DNA of 64,000 bases from an uncultured Collinsella sp. (GCA_958433005.1 CAUAWV010000008.1:1-64000), one strand, 5' to 3'; positions 23,410 to 32,234 are shown, numbered from the stretch's first letter. Program-made: numbers and translations. Notes: generated by a model from the letters alone, not told the origin.

Positions 23410-25185
23410 TTACTTCGAAAGCTGCTCGGAGACGAAGGCGAGAGACTTGTCGCCGTTCTGGGAGAGCTCAATGTACTGCTTACCGCGGCAGGCGACGCAT
23501 TTGTTGCCCACGCGCTCGCAGTCTTTCTGCAGGTCGGCCAGGTAGCTTGCGGCCTGCGGGGCCAGGACGACCAGGTCAAAGTCGGGGAGCATGTCGACGT
23601 GGTTGCCATAGGCCTCGGCAGCGGTCTCAAGATTGATGCCGCGCTCCTTGGCAGCCTTGGCCAGTGCGTTGGCGAGCAGGCCCGAGGTACCGCCGCCCTG
23701 GCAGAGCACGAGCACGCGCTTGCCGTTGAGGTCGCTGGCGGTCGTTGCCTCGGCAGCGGGTGCTGCAGAAGCGGCAGGGGAGTCGACCTTCACGGCCTCG
23801 GCAGCAGCGCCGGCGGCAACGCTCTTGGCGTCAGCCTTGCCCTGGAAGGCATCGTTGAGCTTGGCGGCCTTCTCGGCGTTCTTGGCGGCGAGCTCCTCCT
23901 GGGAGATCTCGGCCTCCTCGGCGCACTTCTGGGCGTCATAGGCACGGAAGAACGGGTAGTACAGGACAAAGTCGACGACCAGGATGAGGGCGAGCATCAC
24001 AAAGGCGAGCGGCTGGAAGCCCAAGCCCATGATGGTGCCGATGGGGCCGGGGACGGTCCAGGGCAGGGTGTACATAAAGCCGTTCATGCCCAAGAAGTCG
24101 ATAAAGATCTTGAGGATCCAGATGTTGGCGATCGGGGCAAAAACAAACGGGACAAAGAAGACGGGGTTGAGCACGATAGGCGCGGCGAACAGCAGCGGCT
24201 CGTTGACGGCAAAGCACACGGGGACGATGGCTGCCTTACCGACGGCGCGCATCTCCTGAGACTTGGCCAGGAAGCAGAACATAAAGACCAGGACGAGCGT
24301 GGCGCCGGTGCCGCCCATGCAGACGACGAAGTACTGGGCACCCTGGGTCAGGACAGCGGAAGCGTGCTGGCCAGCCTGGAACGCAGCCAGGTTGTCGGTC
24401 ATGTTGGCAACGAGGGCGGCGGCGATGGCGGGCTCGACGATCGAGGGGCCGTGGACGCCGACGAACCAGAAGAGGCTCATGGCACCGTAGATCACAGCGA
24501 GGCCGATGTAGCCGTCGGCGGCGGTGAACAGGGGCTGGAACACCTGGATGACGCCCTGGGCAAAGCAGAAGCCAAAGGCAGCGCGGAAGACGATGTCAAA
24601 GACCCAAAAGACGGTGATGCAGACGGAGAAGGGGATGATGTCCTTAAAGGTCTGCGAAATGTTGGGCGGAACCTGCTCGGGCATCTTGACGGTGATGTTG
24701 CGCTTAATGAAGAACTTGTAGATGATGCCGGTCACAAACGCAGCGATGAAGGCAGTCAGCAGGCCCTTGGAACCAAGATAGGTGGTGTTGAAGCCGCTGG
24801 CGGCGTCCGTGGCGATCGTGTCGCTCGAAAGGAGCAAGAAGCCGATGATGGCCGCGCACATGCACGAGATAAAGTTGATCTGGTTGTTCTTGGGCAGATC
24901 ACGGTTCTGGGCGTCGGCGAAGTGCTTGGCCGTGGTGGCGGCGCAGGCGATGGCCAGGATGCCCATGGAGTAGTTGTAACACTTCCACAGGGCGTTGTTG
25001 ATGTCATCGGGCCAGTAGAAACCCCAGATGTTGGGGACCGAGGCTACCAGGCAGAAGATGGACGAGAAGATGATGATGGGGATGACGGAGATAAAGCCGT
25101 CGCGGATCGCCTTGAGGTACTTGTTGCGGGCGATCGCGTTGAAAAAGGGTTGGCCCTTTTCGATGATGGCGATGAGTTGCTCCAT
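23410..25185 (-). CDS. lacE: PTS lactose-specific EIICB
   Basis: This 591-residue protein fuses a membrane IIC (residues about 1-430) to a cytosolic IIB. It begins MEQLIAIIEKGQPFFNAIAR, the usual LacE start. It carries the lactose/cellobiose-family AVNEPLLFAAPIVLNP motif. After an Ala-rich linker comes the IIB domain KRVLVLCQGGGTSGLLANAL, with phosphocysteine Cys495. It imports and phosphorylates lactose using LacF, encoded on the other strand at 26762. lacE and lacG form one minus-strand unit, divergent from a LacI-family gene across a 357-bp control region. Confidence 0.95.
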   Translation of the reverse strand: MEQLIAIIEKGQPFFNAIARNKYLKAIRDGFISVIPIIIFSSIFCLVASVPNIWGFYWPDDINNALWKCYNYSMGILAIACAATTAKHFADAQNRDLPKNNQINFISCMCAAIIGFLLLSSDTIATDAASGFNTTYLGSKGLLTAFIAAFVTGIIYKFFIKRNITVKMPEQVPPNISQTFKDIIPFSVCITVFWVFDIVFRAAFGFCFAQGVIQVFQPLFTAADGYIGLAVIYGAMSLFWFVGVHGPSIVEPAIAAALVANMTDNLAAFQAGQHASAVLTQGAQYFVVCMGGTGATLVLVFMFCFLAKSQEMRAVGKAAIVPVCFAVNEPLLFAAPIVLNPVFFVPFVFAPIANIWILKIFIDFLGMNGFMYTLPWTVPGPIGTIMGLGFQPLAFVMLALILVVDFVLYYPFFRAYDAQKCAEEAEISQEELAAKNAEKAAKLNDAFQGKADAKSVAAGAAAEAVKVDSPAASAAPAAEATTASDLNGKRVLVLCQGGGTSGLLANALAKAAKERGINLETAAEAYGNHVDMLPDFDLVVLAPQAASYLADLQKDCERVGNKCVACRGKQYIELSQNGDKSLAFVSEQLSK

Positions 25186-25242
25186 GCAATGCTCCTAAGA
25201 GTCGGTGGGTTAGCAACGATGGTAGCTTTTGGCGTTTGGTTG

Positions 25243-25387
25243 CCAAAATGTTGACGTTGCCATTTTGCGACACAAAAAAAGACGCGAACTGATGGTTCCT
25301 GTGCCTGCGAACCGTCGATTCCTTATGCGTAAACGTTTGAGCCGCCCGGTGGCTCTGTGTTTGCACAATGGCAACGTTAACATTTGG
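25243..25387. promoter_or_regulatory. Two LacI-type operators in opposite orientation
   Basis: AATGTTGACGTTGCCATTTT lies within 25243-25267. Its reverse-complement counterpart AATGGCAACGTTAACATT lies within 25364-25387. The shared core is TGTTRACGTTGCCATT with a central ACGT. They flank the lacE promoter region 100-120 bp apart, so a DNA loop is possible. Confidence 0.6.
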
Positions 25388-25419
25388 ACTACAAAAGCCG
25401 TTCGGGGAAGCAAAAATGT

Positions 25420-25451
25420 CGGTGAACGGTAGGTTTTGGGTGGTGAGCGTA
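25420..25451. promoter_or_regulatory. Operator-like motif pair before LacI gene
   Basis: CGGTGAACGGT (25420-25430) is followed 21 bp later by the weaker TGGTGAGCGTA (25441-25451), 92 bp before the LacI start. Confidence 0.5.
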
Positions 25452-25542
25452 TGGCGGAGGAGGCGTTAGATATACTTAAAGACGTTTCATTTGACTGCGT
25501 AGGGTGCCACCAATGGCATCGTTGACATAGAAAGATCGACCT

Positions 25543-26547
25543 ATGGCCGCTGTTAAAAAATCGGTATCCGTCAAAGACGTGGCACGTCTCGCGGGCGTCT
25601 CGGAGCAGACGGTCTCGCGCACCGTGCATGATTCGCCCAGCGTGCGCCCCGAGACCAAGGAGCGCGTGCGCGCCGCCATGCGCGAGCTTGGCTATCGTCC
25701 AAACTTTGCCGGCCGGTCGCTGCGTCGCGGCAAGTTCAAGACGGTCGGCGTCGCCATGTTCAACATTACCGGTACCGGCAACCTCGACCGTATGGAGGGC
25801 TTTGCCGCCGCAGCCGACAAACACGGCTATGCCATCACCCTTACTAAAGTAGATGGACACCCCTATACCCTCGAGAGCGCATCAACGCGCATGAGTGCGC
25901 TTCCGGTGGACGGCATGGTTGTGATCATGAACCGCATGCCGGCGGATTTTGGCACCTTTGAGCCGCTGCCCGGTATGCAGACGGTGCTCGTTACCATGCT
26001 GGAGCACCCGCTGTGCTCGACGGTCGATAACGACCAGTTCGATTGCTCGCGCCAGGTGGTCGAGTACTTGCTGGGGCAGGGGCACAGGACCGTGCACTTT
26101 ATCTCGTGCCCCGAGCGCTCGCTTTCGGGCATGCAACGCGAGGAGGGCTGGCGTGAGACATTGCGCGCGCATGGTATTGAGCCGCCGCGACTCGTCCGTG
26201 GCGATTGGACGGCACGGAGCGGGTATGCTGCCGGTCAGGCTCTGGCGGACGATCCGACCTGTACGGCCATTTATGCTTCCAACGATGCCATGGCCTACGG
26301 CTGCATTCGCGGGCTCGAGTCGTGCGGAAGGCGCGTGCCCGAGGACGTAAGCGTGGTGGGTGTTGACGATAGTTTGGGCGATATCGTGCCCGATCGTCGC
26401 CTGACTACGGTGCGCTTTGACAACAAGCGCGTCGGCATGTGGGCGGTCGACAAGATTGCCGGCGCCGAGGGCGCTGCACCCGGTGTGGAGCACATGCTGT
26501 TTCCGGGTGTGCTCGTCGAGGGCGATACGGTGCGCTATGTACGCTAG
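25543..26547 (+). CDS. LacI-family regulator of the lac genes
   Basis: This 334-residue protein has a LacI helix-turn-helix near the N-terminus (VKDVARLAGVSEQTVSRTVHDSPSVRPETKERVRAAM) with the hinge ELGYRPNFAGRSL. A periplasmic-binding-like sugar domain follows (VDGMVVIMNRMP, IYASNDAMAYGCIRGL, VSVVGVDDS). It is divergent from lacEG, with two LacI-like operators between, so it most likely controls lacEG and itself. It is a paralogue of the LacI protein at 35545, sharing the SVVGVDDSL segment and hinge. Confidence 0.9.
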   Translation: MAAVKKSVSVKDVARLAGVSEQTVSRTVHDSPSVRPETKERVRAAMRELGYRPNFAGRSLRRGKFKTVGVAMFNITGTGNLDRMEGFAAAADKHGYAITLTKVDGHPYTLESASTRMSALPVDGMVVIMNRMPADFGTFEPLPGMQTVLVTMLEHPLCSTVDNDQFDCSRQVVEYLLGQGHRTVHFISCPERSLSGMQREEGWRETLRAHGIEPPRLVRGDWTARSGYAAGQALADDPTCTAIYASNDAMAYGCIRGLESCGRRVPEDVSVVGVDDSLGDIVPDRRLTTVRFDNKRVGMWAVDKIAGAEGAAPGVEHMLFPGVLVEGDTVRYVR

Positions 26548-26607
26548 GGTGCGGACCTGTTTGGGTTGCCGCTAATTGTGTTCGAGAATGTTCAGATTGG
26601 TTTAAAA

Positions 26608-26639
26608 ACCGTTCACGGGCGAAAAGCAACCGTTCATAG
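26608..26639. promoter_or_regulatory. Direct pair of operator-like motif before lacF
   Basis: ACCGTTCACGG (26608-26618) and ACCGTTCATAG (26629-26639) are in direct orientation 21 bp apart, 123 bp before lacF. TGTTTGAATGTTAATGTTC (26670-26690), a possible DeoR site, follows. Confidence 0.65.
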
Positions 26640-26761
26640 CTCGAAATTACGTTTTGCGCTGTTCTTTTTTGTTTGAATGTTAATGTTCCTGCCATACACA
26701 GCGCAGCGCGTATGCCCGGACGCGATGCTCTCCGTTGGTTCATATGTGAAAGGAACGCAAT

Positions 26762-27100
26762 ATGGCAACCAAAGAAGAAATCTCGATGGTTGGATTCGAG
26801 ATTGTCGCATACGCGGGCGACGCCCAGACCGATCTGCTTGCAGCGCTCGATGCTGCTCGCGAGGGTGATTTTGAGAAGGCCGAGCAGCTGCACAAGGATG
26901 CCAGCGATGCACTTATCGGCGCCCACGACACGCAGACCAAGCTGCTTTCGCAGGAGGCCGGCGGCGGCGAGATGGAGATGACCTTCATCATGGCTCACGC
27001 TCAGGATACTCTCATGACCACCATGATCCTGGAGAAGCAGACCCGCTTTACCATCGATGCCTATAAGCGCATCGCCGCACTCGAGGCTAAGCTCGCCTAA
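26762..27100 (+). CDS. lacF: PTS lactose-specific EIIA
   Basis: This 112-residue all-helical protein matches EIIA-Lac in length and sequence. It starts ISMVGFEIVAYAGDAQTDLLAAL. The conserved HKDASDALIGAHDTQT follows, and the phosphohistidine is His79 in FIMAHAQDTLMTT. It relays phosphate from HPr to the IIB domain of LacE. It is encoded alone, 1.6 kb from lacE on the other strand, with its own terminator. The ATG follows AAAGGAACGCAAT. Confident. Confidence 0.95.
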   Translation: MATKEEISMVGFEIVAYAGDAQTDLLAALDAAREGDFEKAEQLHKDASDALIGAHDTQTKLLSQEAGGGEMEMTFIMAHAQDTLMTTMILEKQTRFTIDAYKRIAALEAKLA

Positions 27101-27127
27101 CGAGCTCTCACAACCAAGTCCCCTTCC

Positions 27128-27165
27128 AAAAGCTCTGCCGCTACCCGCGGCAGGGCTTTTTCTGT
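27128..27165 (+). terminator. lacF terminator
   Basis: AAAAGCTCTGCCGC pairs with GCGGCAGGGCTTTT (one wobble) and is followed by TCTGTTT. Confidence 0.85.
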
Positions 27166-27565
27166 TTACCCGGCACTTGGGGACGTTCCTTATCTGCCGG
27201 CAGTTTGGGACACTCCTGCCATGCATTCGATCCTTTGAGGATGGAAGAAACCGGGTCATTAGGTTTGCTGCGGTGCCGACTCGGTCTGTCGGTTACAAAA
27301 CTATGCCGGTTTACTACGATGAATCGCATTCTTTCAACTATGGAAAGAACAGCGTTATCAAAGCCGCAGGTAGAAAGCTTGTCATTTTCTGCTAATAGCA
27401 AATGTGGTCGGTCCTATCGGTTTTATCGTAGTAAACCGGCATAGTTTTGAAATGGCACTATTCGACTAGCAGCGTTATGGAGCTTCTGCACGCCCTCCCG
27501 TTCGGTTTTTTGCTGGGTGGGTATACTTCCATCCGCAATACAGACCGGACTGAGGAGGTATCCAA
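27166..27565. other. Gene-free stretch filled by repeats
   Basis: It holds a GGGGACGTTCC-type repeat (from 27179), a degenerate copy of the 31-bp palindrome (27229-27260) and the long hairpin at 27296-27449. Short frames here run through the hairpin and are not supported. Confidence 0.6.
27296..27449. repeat. Long intergenic hairpin element with AAAGCCGCAGGT core (copy 2)
   Basis: A perfect 25-bp inverted repeat (27296-27320 with 27425-27449, starting CAAAACTATGCCGGTTTACT) encloses about 104 bp. AAAGCCGCAGGT is at 27360-27371. Arms differ from copy 1 at several bases, yet both sides have changed together. Confidence 0.85.
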
Positions 27566-28567
27566 ATGCCGGATAACGGGTCAATACAAAAAAGAGATGC
27601 GCGCGAGATGGCTCATGGGCGTCCTGTCCAGATAACCGAGCACACGACGGTAACCGAGCTGCAGCCCAGCCTGTCCGATGTCGTGTGCGCAAACAAAAAG
27701 CTGCAGATTGGCTTTATCGTTGCACTCGTGGTACTGGCGCTGCTGTCGGGCTTTGTGGCTCGTCCGCATTTTGCCGATACCAAAACATGGGACTCCACCA
27801 TCGAGGTCATCGATCAAAAGAAAGGCAACGTACTGGCGCTCACGACCTCGTGCGTGGCGCTGTCTGCGGGCATTACCGCGCTGCCGGGTGATACGGGAAC
27901 GCCGGTTGCCGAGCAGCTCGCGCAGCTTTCGGGTAACTTGGGCATCGTGCTTGCCGTGCTCTACCTCGAGAAATACCTGCTGACCATTTTGTGGTCGGTT
28001 GGCCTGGGCATCCTGATCCCGTTTGCGCTGGTACTCTTTGCGGTGTCGCTCGGCATTCACGGGCGCTGGAGCACGAGCGCCGTCCTGCGCCGCGTGGCGA
28101 CTCGCGTGCTGGTGGTTGCCGTGATCGGCATGGCGCTTGTGCCCGCGAGCGTATGGGTGTCGCAAAAGGTCGATGAGACGTATCAGGTGAGTATCGAGCA
28201 GACAGAGCAAAAGGCGACTGAAGCGAGCAAGGCGAGCTCCACAAAGAGCGAGAAGAAATCCGAGACCACGGAAAACAAGAATGTGCTTGAGCAGCTGACC
28301 GATGGGGCATCGAGTTTACTCACATCGGTGACCGACAGTGCCAAGTCGATGACCGATAAGGTGGTGCAACAGGTGACCGATCTGATCGAAGGCGTCATCG
28401 TGATGATCGTGACCTCGTGCGTTATCCCGTTGCTGGTGCTCGCGGCGTTTCTGTGGCTGGGGCACACGCTGCTGGGGATCGATATTTCTGGCCCGGCGAA
28501 CTATTTGACGGGCCGTTTTCTGAGGGCTCCGTCCAAACATGCCAAGAAGAGCGGACAGTCTGAGTAG
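27566..28567 (+). CDS. Unknown membrane protein with central coiled/charged segment
   Basis: The protein has 333 residues and its ATG follows GAGGAGG. Hydrophobic segments appear at about residues 48-68, 130-150, 150-178, 190-212 and 268-298. Between the last two lies a 55-residue hydrophilic Lys/Ser/Thr/Glu-rich stretch (TEQKATEASKASSTKSEKK). I recognise no family. Neighbours are lacF and lacA, but repeats and a terminator on both sides separate it from the lac genes, so the context gives no function. Confidence 0.55.
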   Translation: MPDNGSIQKRDAREMAHGRPVQITEHTTVTELQPSLSDVVCANKKLQIGFIVALVVLALLSGFVARPHFADTKTWDSTIEVIDQKKGNVLALTTSCVALSAGITALPGDTGTPVAEQLAQLSGNLGIVLAVLYLEKYLLTILWSVGLGILIPFALVLFAVSLGIHGRWSTSAVLRRVATRVLVVAVIGMALVPASVWVSQKVDETYQVSIEQTEQKATEASKASSTKSEKKSETTENKNVLEQLTDGASSLLTSVTDSAKSMTDKVVQQVTDLIEGVIVMIVTSCVIPLLVLAAFLWLGHTLLGIDISGPANYLTGRFLRAPSKHAKKSGQSE

Positions 28568-28601
28568 GCGGCAAAGCGATCCTTGGAAGACCAACCGTAA
28601 G

Positions 28602-28640
28602 AAGGGCGGCCGAGACACGTTCTCGGCCGCCCTTTTGTTT
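28602..28640 (+). terminator. Terminator after the membrane protein gene
   Basis: A perfect 14-bp stem (AAGGGCGGCCGAGA with its complement) with 5-nt loop is followed by TTGTTT. Confidence 0.88.
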
Positions 28641-28671
28641 GCTGAACACATGGTCGCTACGTCTGCGCCGG

Positions 28672-28703
28672 GCTCAAACGGTCGCCAATCATCCGTGAAC
28701 GGT
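28672..28703. promoter_or_regulatory. Operator-like motif pair before lacA
   Basis: CCGTGAACGGT (28693-28703) is preceded exactly 21 bp by GCTCAAACGGT (28672-28682), which keeps the AAACGGT half. Confidence 0.55.
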
Positions 28704-28704
28704 A

Positions 28705-28724
28705 TTTGTTCAAAAAAGAACAAA
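28705..28724. promoter_or_regulatory. Palindrome TTTGTTC-N6-GAACAAA
   Basis: A perfect 7-bp inverted repeat around AAAAAA directly follows the operator-like motif. With TGTTCGAATGTGTTC 40 bp further on, it is a candidate DeoR/LacR operator. Confidence 0.5.
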
Positions 28725-28874
28725 GATAAACAAATAATGGTTGCAGTCGCTGTTCGAATGTGTTCAAATAAACATGAACAGTGAAGAACCGCACATTCAG
28801 ATGCCCGGACCTGAACGCGATTCAACACTTCCAAACAGAAACTACGCACCTGCGTATCTCTCAAGGAGGATGTC

Positions 28875-29303
28875 ATGAGGGTTGTAATCGCTTCCGATGC
28901 CGACGGTATGTCGATGAAGGAGTCCATCAAGGAGATGCTCATCGCCGACGGTCACGAGGTCGTCGACTATTCCGAGACCCCTGCCGCGGACTTTGTCGAT
29001 TCCGCGACCGCCGTTGCCAAGGACCTGCTGGAGCACAAGGATTCCCAGGGCTTCGCATTCGATAAGTACGGCGTCGGCTCCTATATGGCCGCCGTCAAGA
29101 TCAAGGGCATGGTCGTCGCCAACATTTCCGACGAGCGTTCCGCTTACATGACCCGCGAGCACAACGGTTCGCGCATGGTCACCATGGGCCCGGGCGTTGT
29201 GGGCACCGAGGTCGCCAAGAAGATCGCCCGCGAGTTCCTGCGCGCCCAGTACGCCGGCGGCCGTCACCAGATCCGTGTCGACATGCTCAACAAGATGGCC
29301 TAA
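28875..29303 (+). CDS. lacA: Galactose-6-phosphate isomerase subunit LacA
   Basis: This 142-residue protein of the RpiB/LacA/LacB family starts MRVVIASDADGMSMKE and has the LacA length. It has FAFDKYGVGSYMAAVKIKG where LacB and RpiB have the catalytic Cys loop, so the LacA assignment (no catalytic Cys) is sound. With LacB it isomerises galactose-6-phosphate to tagatose-6-phosphate. The start follows AAGGAGG; lacB follows after 63 bp. Confidence 0.92.
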   Translation: MRVVIASDADGMSMKESIKEMLIADGHEVVDYSETPAADFVDSATAVAKDLLEHKDSQGFAFDKYGVGSYMAAVKIKGMVVANISDERSAYMTREHNGSRMVTMGPGVVGTEVAKKIAREFLRAQYAGGRHQIRVDMLNKMA

Positions 29304-29366
29304 CGAGAGCCACCGAGAACTCGAACTTCTACCTCAACTTGTGAATTCAGACGAAAGGACGTTCTG

Positions 29367-29891
29367 ATGAAGAAGACCATCGCAATCGGTTGCGACCATA
29401 TCGTTACGGACGAGAAGATCTATCTGGCCGACCGCCTGGAGCAGGCTGGCTACAAGGTGCTCGACTGTGGCACCTACAGCCACACCCGTACGCACTATCC
29501 CATCTACGGTAAGGCCGTGGGCGAGGCTGTTGCCAGCGGTAAGGCCGACTTTGGCGTGGCCCTGTGCGGCACCGGCATCGGCATCACCAACGCCGTCAAC
29601 AAGGTTCCCGGCGCCCGCTGCGCCCTGGTCCGCGACATGACCTCTGCCCTGTATGCCCGTCGCGAGCTCAACGCCAACATCGTGGGCTTTGGCGGCAAGA
29701 TTACCGGCGAGTTCCTGATGGCCGACATTATGCTTGCCTTCCTGGAGGAGCCCTACGAGAAGACCCCCGAGCACGATGCCCTGATCGCCAAGATCGATGC
29801 CTGCAATAAGGCCGACGCCGAGGCTCAGGCTGACCCGCACTTCTTTGACGAGTTCCTCGAGAAGTGGGACCGTGGCGAGTATCACGACTAG
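29367..29891 (+). CDS. lacB: Galactose-6-phosphate isomerase subunit LacB
   Basis: This 174-residue protein has the RpiB/LacB fold: [20 protein letters not shown], then [27 protein letters not shown] with the catalytic Cys of the family, and [18 protein letters not shown]. The length fits LacB (about 171). Partner of LacA directly upstream. Together they supply tagatose-6-phosphate to LacC, encoded downstream at 31205 after a lacX-like gene. Ribosome site GAAAGGACGTTCTG. Confidence 0.94.
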   Translation: MKKTIAIGCDHIVTDEKIYLADRLEQAGYKVLDCGTYSHTRTHYPIYGKAVGEAVASGKADFGVALCGTGIGITNAVNKVPGARCALVRDMTSALYARRELNANIVGFGGKITGEFLMADIMLAFLEEPYEKTPEHDALIAKIDACNKADAEAQADPHFFDEFLEKWDRGEYHD

Positions 29892-30268
29892 TGGGGTTCC
29901 GGCGTTCTACCGAACGCCGGACCGGCCGACGCTGCGCGGCGTTCAGGCATCCCATCTCGCCGCTCAAACCGTCGCTTGCGTACATGAAGTACGCGTCGCT
30001 CCTCTTTCGCGGCGACCTGGGGCACCTGAGCGCCGCTCGCTGACGTAGGGGGTACCAGCAGGGTTGCCGCTGTTGTTGGGAAGCGTTCTGGTTCGGCTAG
30101 CTGCTCCGATAACACGTTTGCTTGCTTGGCTTGAGTGCCTCGCTCTTGGCGGTCCCCGGCATTCTGCAGCTTTTCAATTGACGGCTCGCGTTTCTGTGAG
30201 GGGGCGCGGGCCGGTTTTCTATCAGCCCTATTGACTTGGCGGGCTGGCGTACGAAAGGGAAGGCTCCT
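29892..30268. other. Gene-free lacB-lacX gap with nested GC-rich hairpins
   Basis: CCGGCGTTC-TACC-GAACGCCGG (29899-29920) is a perfect hairpin just after lacB. A larger hairpin spans about 29939-30034: left arm from GGCGTTCAGGCATCCCA, right arm TGGGGCACCTGAGCGCC, inner GTACATGAAGTAC. A similar large hairpin follows aguA at 52303-52390. No gene is seen. Confidence 0.55.
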
Positions 30269-31150
30269 ATGGAGTTTGTTCTTGATAACGGTTCTATTCG
30301 TGTGGCACTGAGCACGGCTGGCGGATCGTTCACTTCGATTAAAGCCAACGGTCGTGAGTATCTGTGGCAGGGCGATCCGGCGGTGTGGTCGGGCCAGGCA
30401 CCCATTTGCTTTCCGATTTGCGGCGGCCTTCGTGATGGCCGCGCGATGACCATGGGCGGCCGCGAGGTAAAGCTCGCCCGCCACGGCTTTGCTCGCAAGC
30501 AGGAGTGGAAGCTCGAGGAGCAGAGCGACAACATGGTTGCGCTGAGCCTAAGCTCTGCCGACCATGCCGAGTTGCTTGAGCAGTACCCGTATCCGTTTAA
30601 GATCGTTGCTCGCTACACGATCGATTCGGAAAAGGTGGCCGTGTCGTACGAGGTGACCAATGAGGGCACCGAGGATATGCCATTCTTTGTGGGTGGTCAC
30701 CCCGGCTTTAAGTGCCCGCTCGACGAGGGCGAGTCCTATGACGATTACGAGCTCCGTTTTGAGCAGCGTGAGGCCGCCGAGCTCTGTACTGCCGTTCCCT
30801 CGACGGGCTTGATTGATGTTGAGGATCGCAGCAAGAACCCTATGATCGACCAGAACCTGCCGCTGACCCACGAACTCTTCGACTTCGCGGAGACCATCTT
30901 TGACGTGCTCGAGAGCCGCGTGGTTACGCTGACCAAGAAAACCGAGGACAAGGGCGTGCGCCTGACGTTCCCCGATATGCCATACCTGATTGTGTGGAGC
31001 AAGCCCGAGGGCGACTTTGTGGCCGTGGAACCGTGGGGTGGCCTGTCTACCTGCTCCGACGAGGACGATATTCTGGAGCACAAGCGTGGCTGCCTGGTTG
31101 CCAAGCCGGGGGAGACCGTCACCCGCGGCTTTGAGATCGAGATCCTTTAA
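30269..31150 (+). CDS. lacX: LacX-like aldose 1-epimerase family protein (copy 2)
   Basis: The protein has 293 residues from ATG 30269, which follows GGGAAGG; an upstream in-frame ATG gives a doubtful extension. It aligns along its full length with copy 1 (LWQGDPAVWSGQAPICFPICG, HGFARKQEW, FFVGGHPGFKCPLDEGE, LIVWSKPEGDFVAVEPWGG). It is followed by lacC after 54 bp, exactly as in copy 1. This copy belongs with lacAB upstream and probably serves the lactose/galactose-6-phosphate branch, whereas copy 1 sits with the GalNAc genes. Confidence 0.85.
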   Translation: MEFVLDNGSIRVALSTAGGSFTSIKANGREYLWQGDPAVWSGQAPICFPICGGLRDGRAMTMGGREVKLARHGFARKQEWKLEEQSDNMVALSLSSADHAELLEQYPYPFKIVARYTIDSEKVAVSYEVTNEGTEDMPFFVGGHPGFKCPLDEGESYDDYELRFEQREAAELCTAVPSTGLIDVEDRSKNPMIDQNLPLTHELFDFAETIFDVLESRVVTLTKKTEDKGVRLTFPDMPYLIVWSKPEGDFVAVEPWGGLSTCSDEDDILEHKRGCLVAKPGETVTRGFEIEIL

Positions 31151-31204
31151 CGAGCTATCGTATGTTTGGGGTGGGTCATGCCGCCCCGGAAACAGGAGTT
31201 CAAC

Positions 31205-32140
31205 ATGATTCTGACCGTTACCATGAACCCGTCGATCGATACGCGCTATCAACTCGACAAGCTGATCATCGACGACGTGAACCGCGTGACGCCCGAAAAG
31301 ACCGCTGGCGGTAAGGGTCTCAACGTGAGCCGCGTGCTGCTGCAGTTGGGCGACGATGTGCTCGCGACCGGCCTGCTCGGCGGCCACATGGGTGCCTATA
31401 TGGCCGAGCTTATGGATGCCGACGGCGTCAAGAACGACTTTGTGCCCATCGCCGGTGAGACGCGCATTTGCCTGAATATTCTGCACGAGGGTAATCAGAC
31501 CGAGCTGTTGGAGAGCGGTCCGCAGATTGCGCCTGCCGAGCTCGAGGCCTTTACGGCAAAGTTCGCCGAGCTTGCAGCGAAGGCGGACGTCGTGACGCTT
31601 TCGGGTTCGCTGCCGCGTGGCGTCGATGCTGGCTACTATGCCGAGCTCGTCAAGATTGCCGAGGAGGCGGGCGCCAAGGTGCTGCTCGACACTTCGGGTG
31701 CATCGCTGGAGGCCGCGCTGGAGTCCGACGCTAAGCCTGAGCTCGTAAAGCCCAACCTGACCGAGATTAACGGCCTACTGGGTACGTCCTTTACGACCGA
31801 TGATGTCGATGCCCTGCGCGAGGCGCTTGCCGCCGATGGCCGCTTTGCCGGTATCCCCTGGGTTGTCGTATCGATGGGCGCTGCCGGGTCGGTGGGCTTC
31901 CATGAGGGTCGCGCGTTCCGCGCCAAGACACCCGCGATTGCAGCTGTGAACGCGACGGGCTCCGGTGACTCGACCATTGCCGGCTTTGCGCATGCCATTG
32001 CTGCTGGTGCCGACGATGTCACGGTGCTCAAGACCGCCAATACCTGCGGCAAGCTCAACGCCATGGATCCCAAGACCGGCCACCTGGTCATGGACCGCTG
32101 GGACGAGATCTACAACAACGTTGAGGTCGTAGAGTTGTAG
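31205..32140 (+). CDS. lacC: Tagatose-6-phosphate kinase (copy 2)
   Basis: The protein has 311 residues from ATG 31205 after AGGAG. It is a PfkB kinase with GGKGLNVSRVLLQLG and ATGSGDSTIAGFAHAI, nearly identical to copy 1 through both halves, including KPNLTEINGLLGTSFTTDDVD. In the order lacA-lacB-lacX-lacC it should phosphorylate tagatose-6-phosphate. No lacD (class I aldolase) follows; the class II aldolase at 39072 probably completes the path. Confidence 0.9.
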   Translation: MILTVTMNPSIDTRYQLDKLIIDDVNRVTPEKTAGGKGLNVSRVLLQLGDDVLATGLLGGHMGAYMAELMDADGVKNDFVPIAGETRICLNILHEGNQTELLESGPQIAPAELEAFTAKFAELAAKADVVTLSGSLPRGVDAGYYAELVKIAEEAGAKVLLDTSGASLEAALESDAKPELVKPNLTEINGLLGTSFTTDDVDALREALAADGRFAGIPWVVVSMGAAGSVGFHEGRAFRAKTPAIAAVNATGSGDSTIAGFAHAIAAGADDVTVLKTANTCGKLNAMDPKTGHLVMDRWDEIYNNVEVVEL

Positions 32141-32162
32141 CGGTTGCGACTTCTAATAGAAT

Positions 32163-32226
32163 GAGCGTGGATAATCTCCCGCTTTTGGTGCCCATACGAG
32201 CTCAAAGTGGGAGATTTTCCACGCTC
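32163..32226 (+). terminator. Long hairpin after lacC
   Basis: A 23-bp stem with two mismatches (32163-32185 with 32204-32226) starts GAGCGTGGATAATCTCCC, 22 bp after the lacC stop. No long U-run follows, so it may be an mRNA-stabilising hairpin or a repeat. Confidence 0.5.
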
Positions 32227-32234
32227 GAGTCATT

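Larger units (their letters stand above)
25186..25542. other. Divergent lacE / LacI control region
   Basis: No gene is supported. The stretch holds two LacI-type operators and a 21-bp-spaced copy of the CGGTGAACGGT motif. Confidence 0.65.
28568..28874. other. lacA upstream region
   Basis: After the terminator it carries the operator-like pair (28672-28703), a perfect TTTGTTC/GAACAAA palindrome and TGTTCGAATGTG. No gene is present. Confidence 0.6.

Noticed and set aside
26405..27259. Minus-strand 284-codon frame across lacF
   Set aside because: It is antisense to lacF and its upstream region, with no ribosome site or protein motif.
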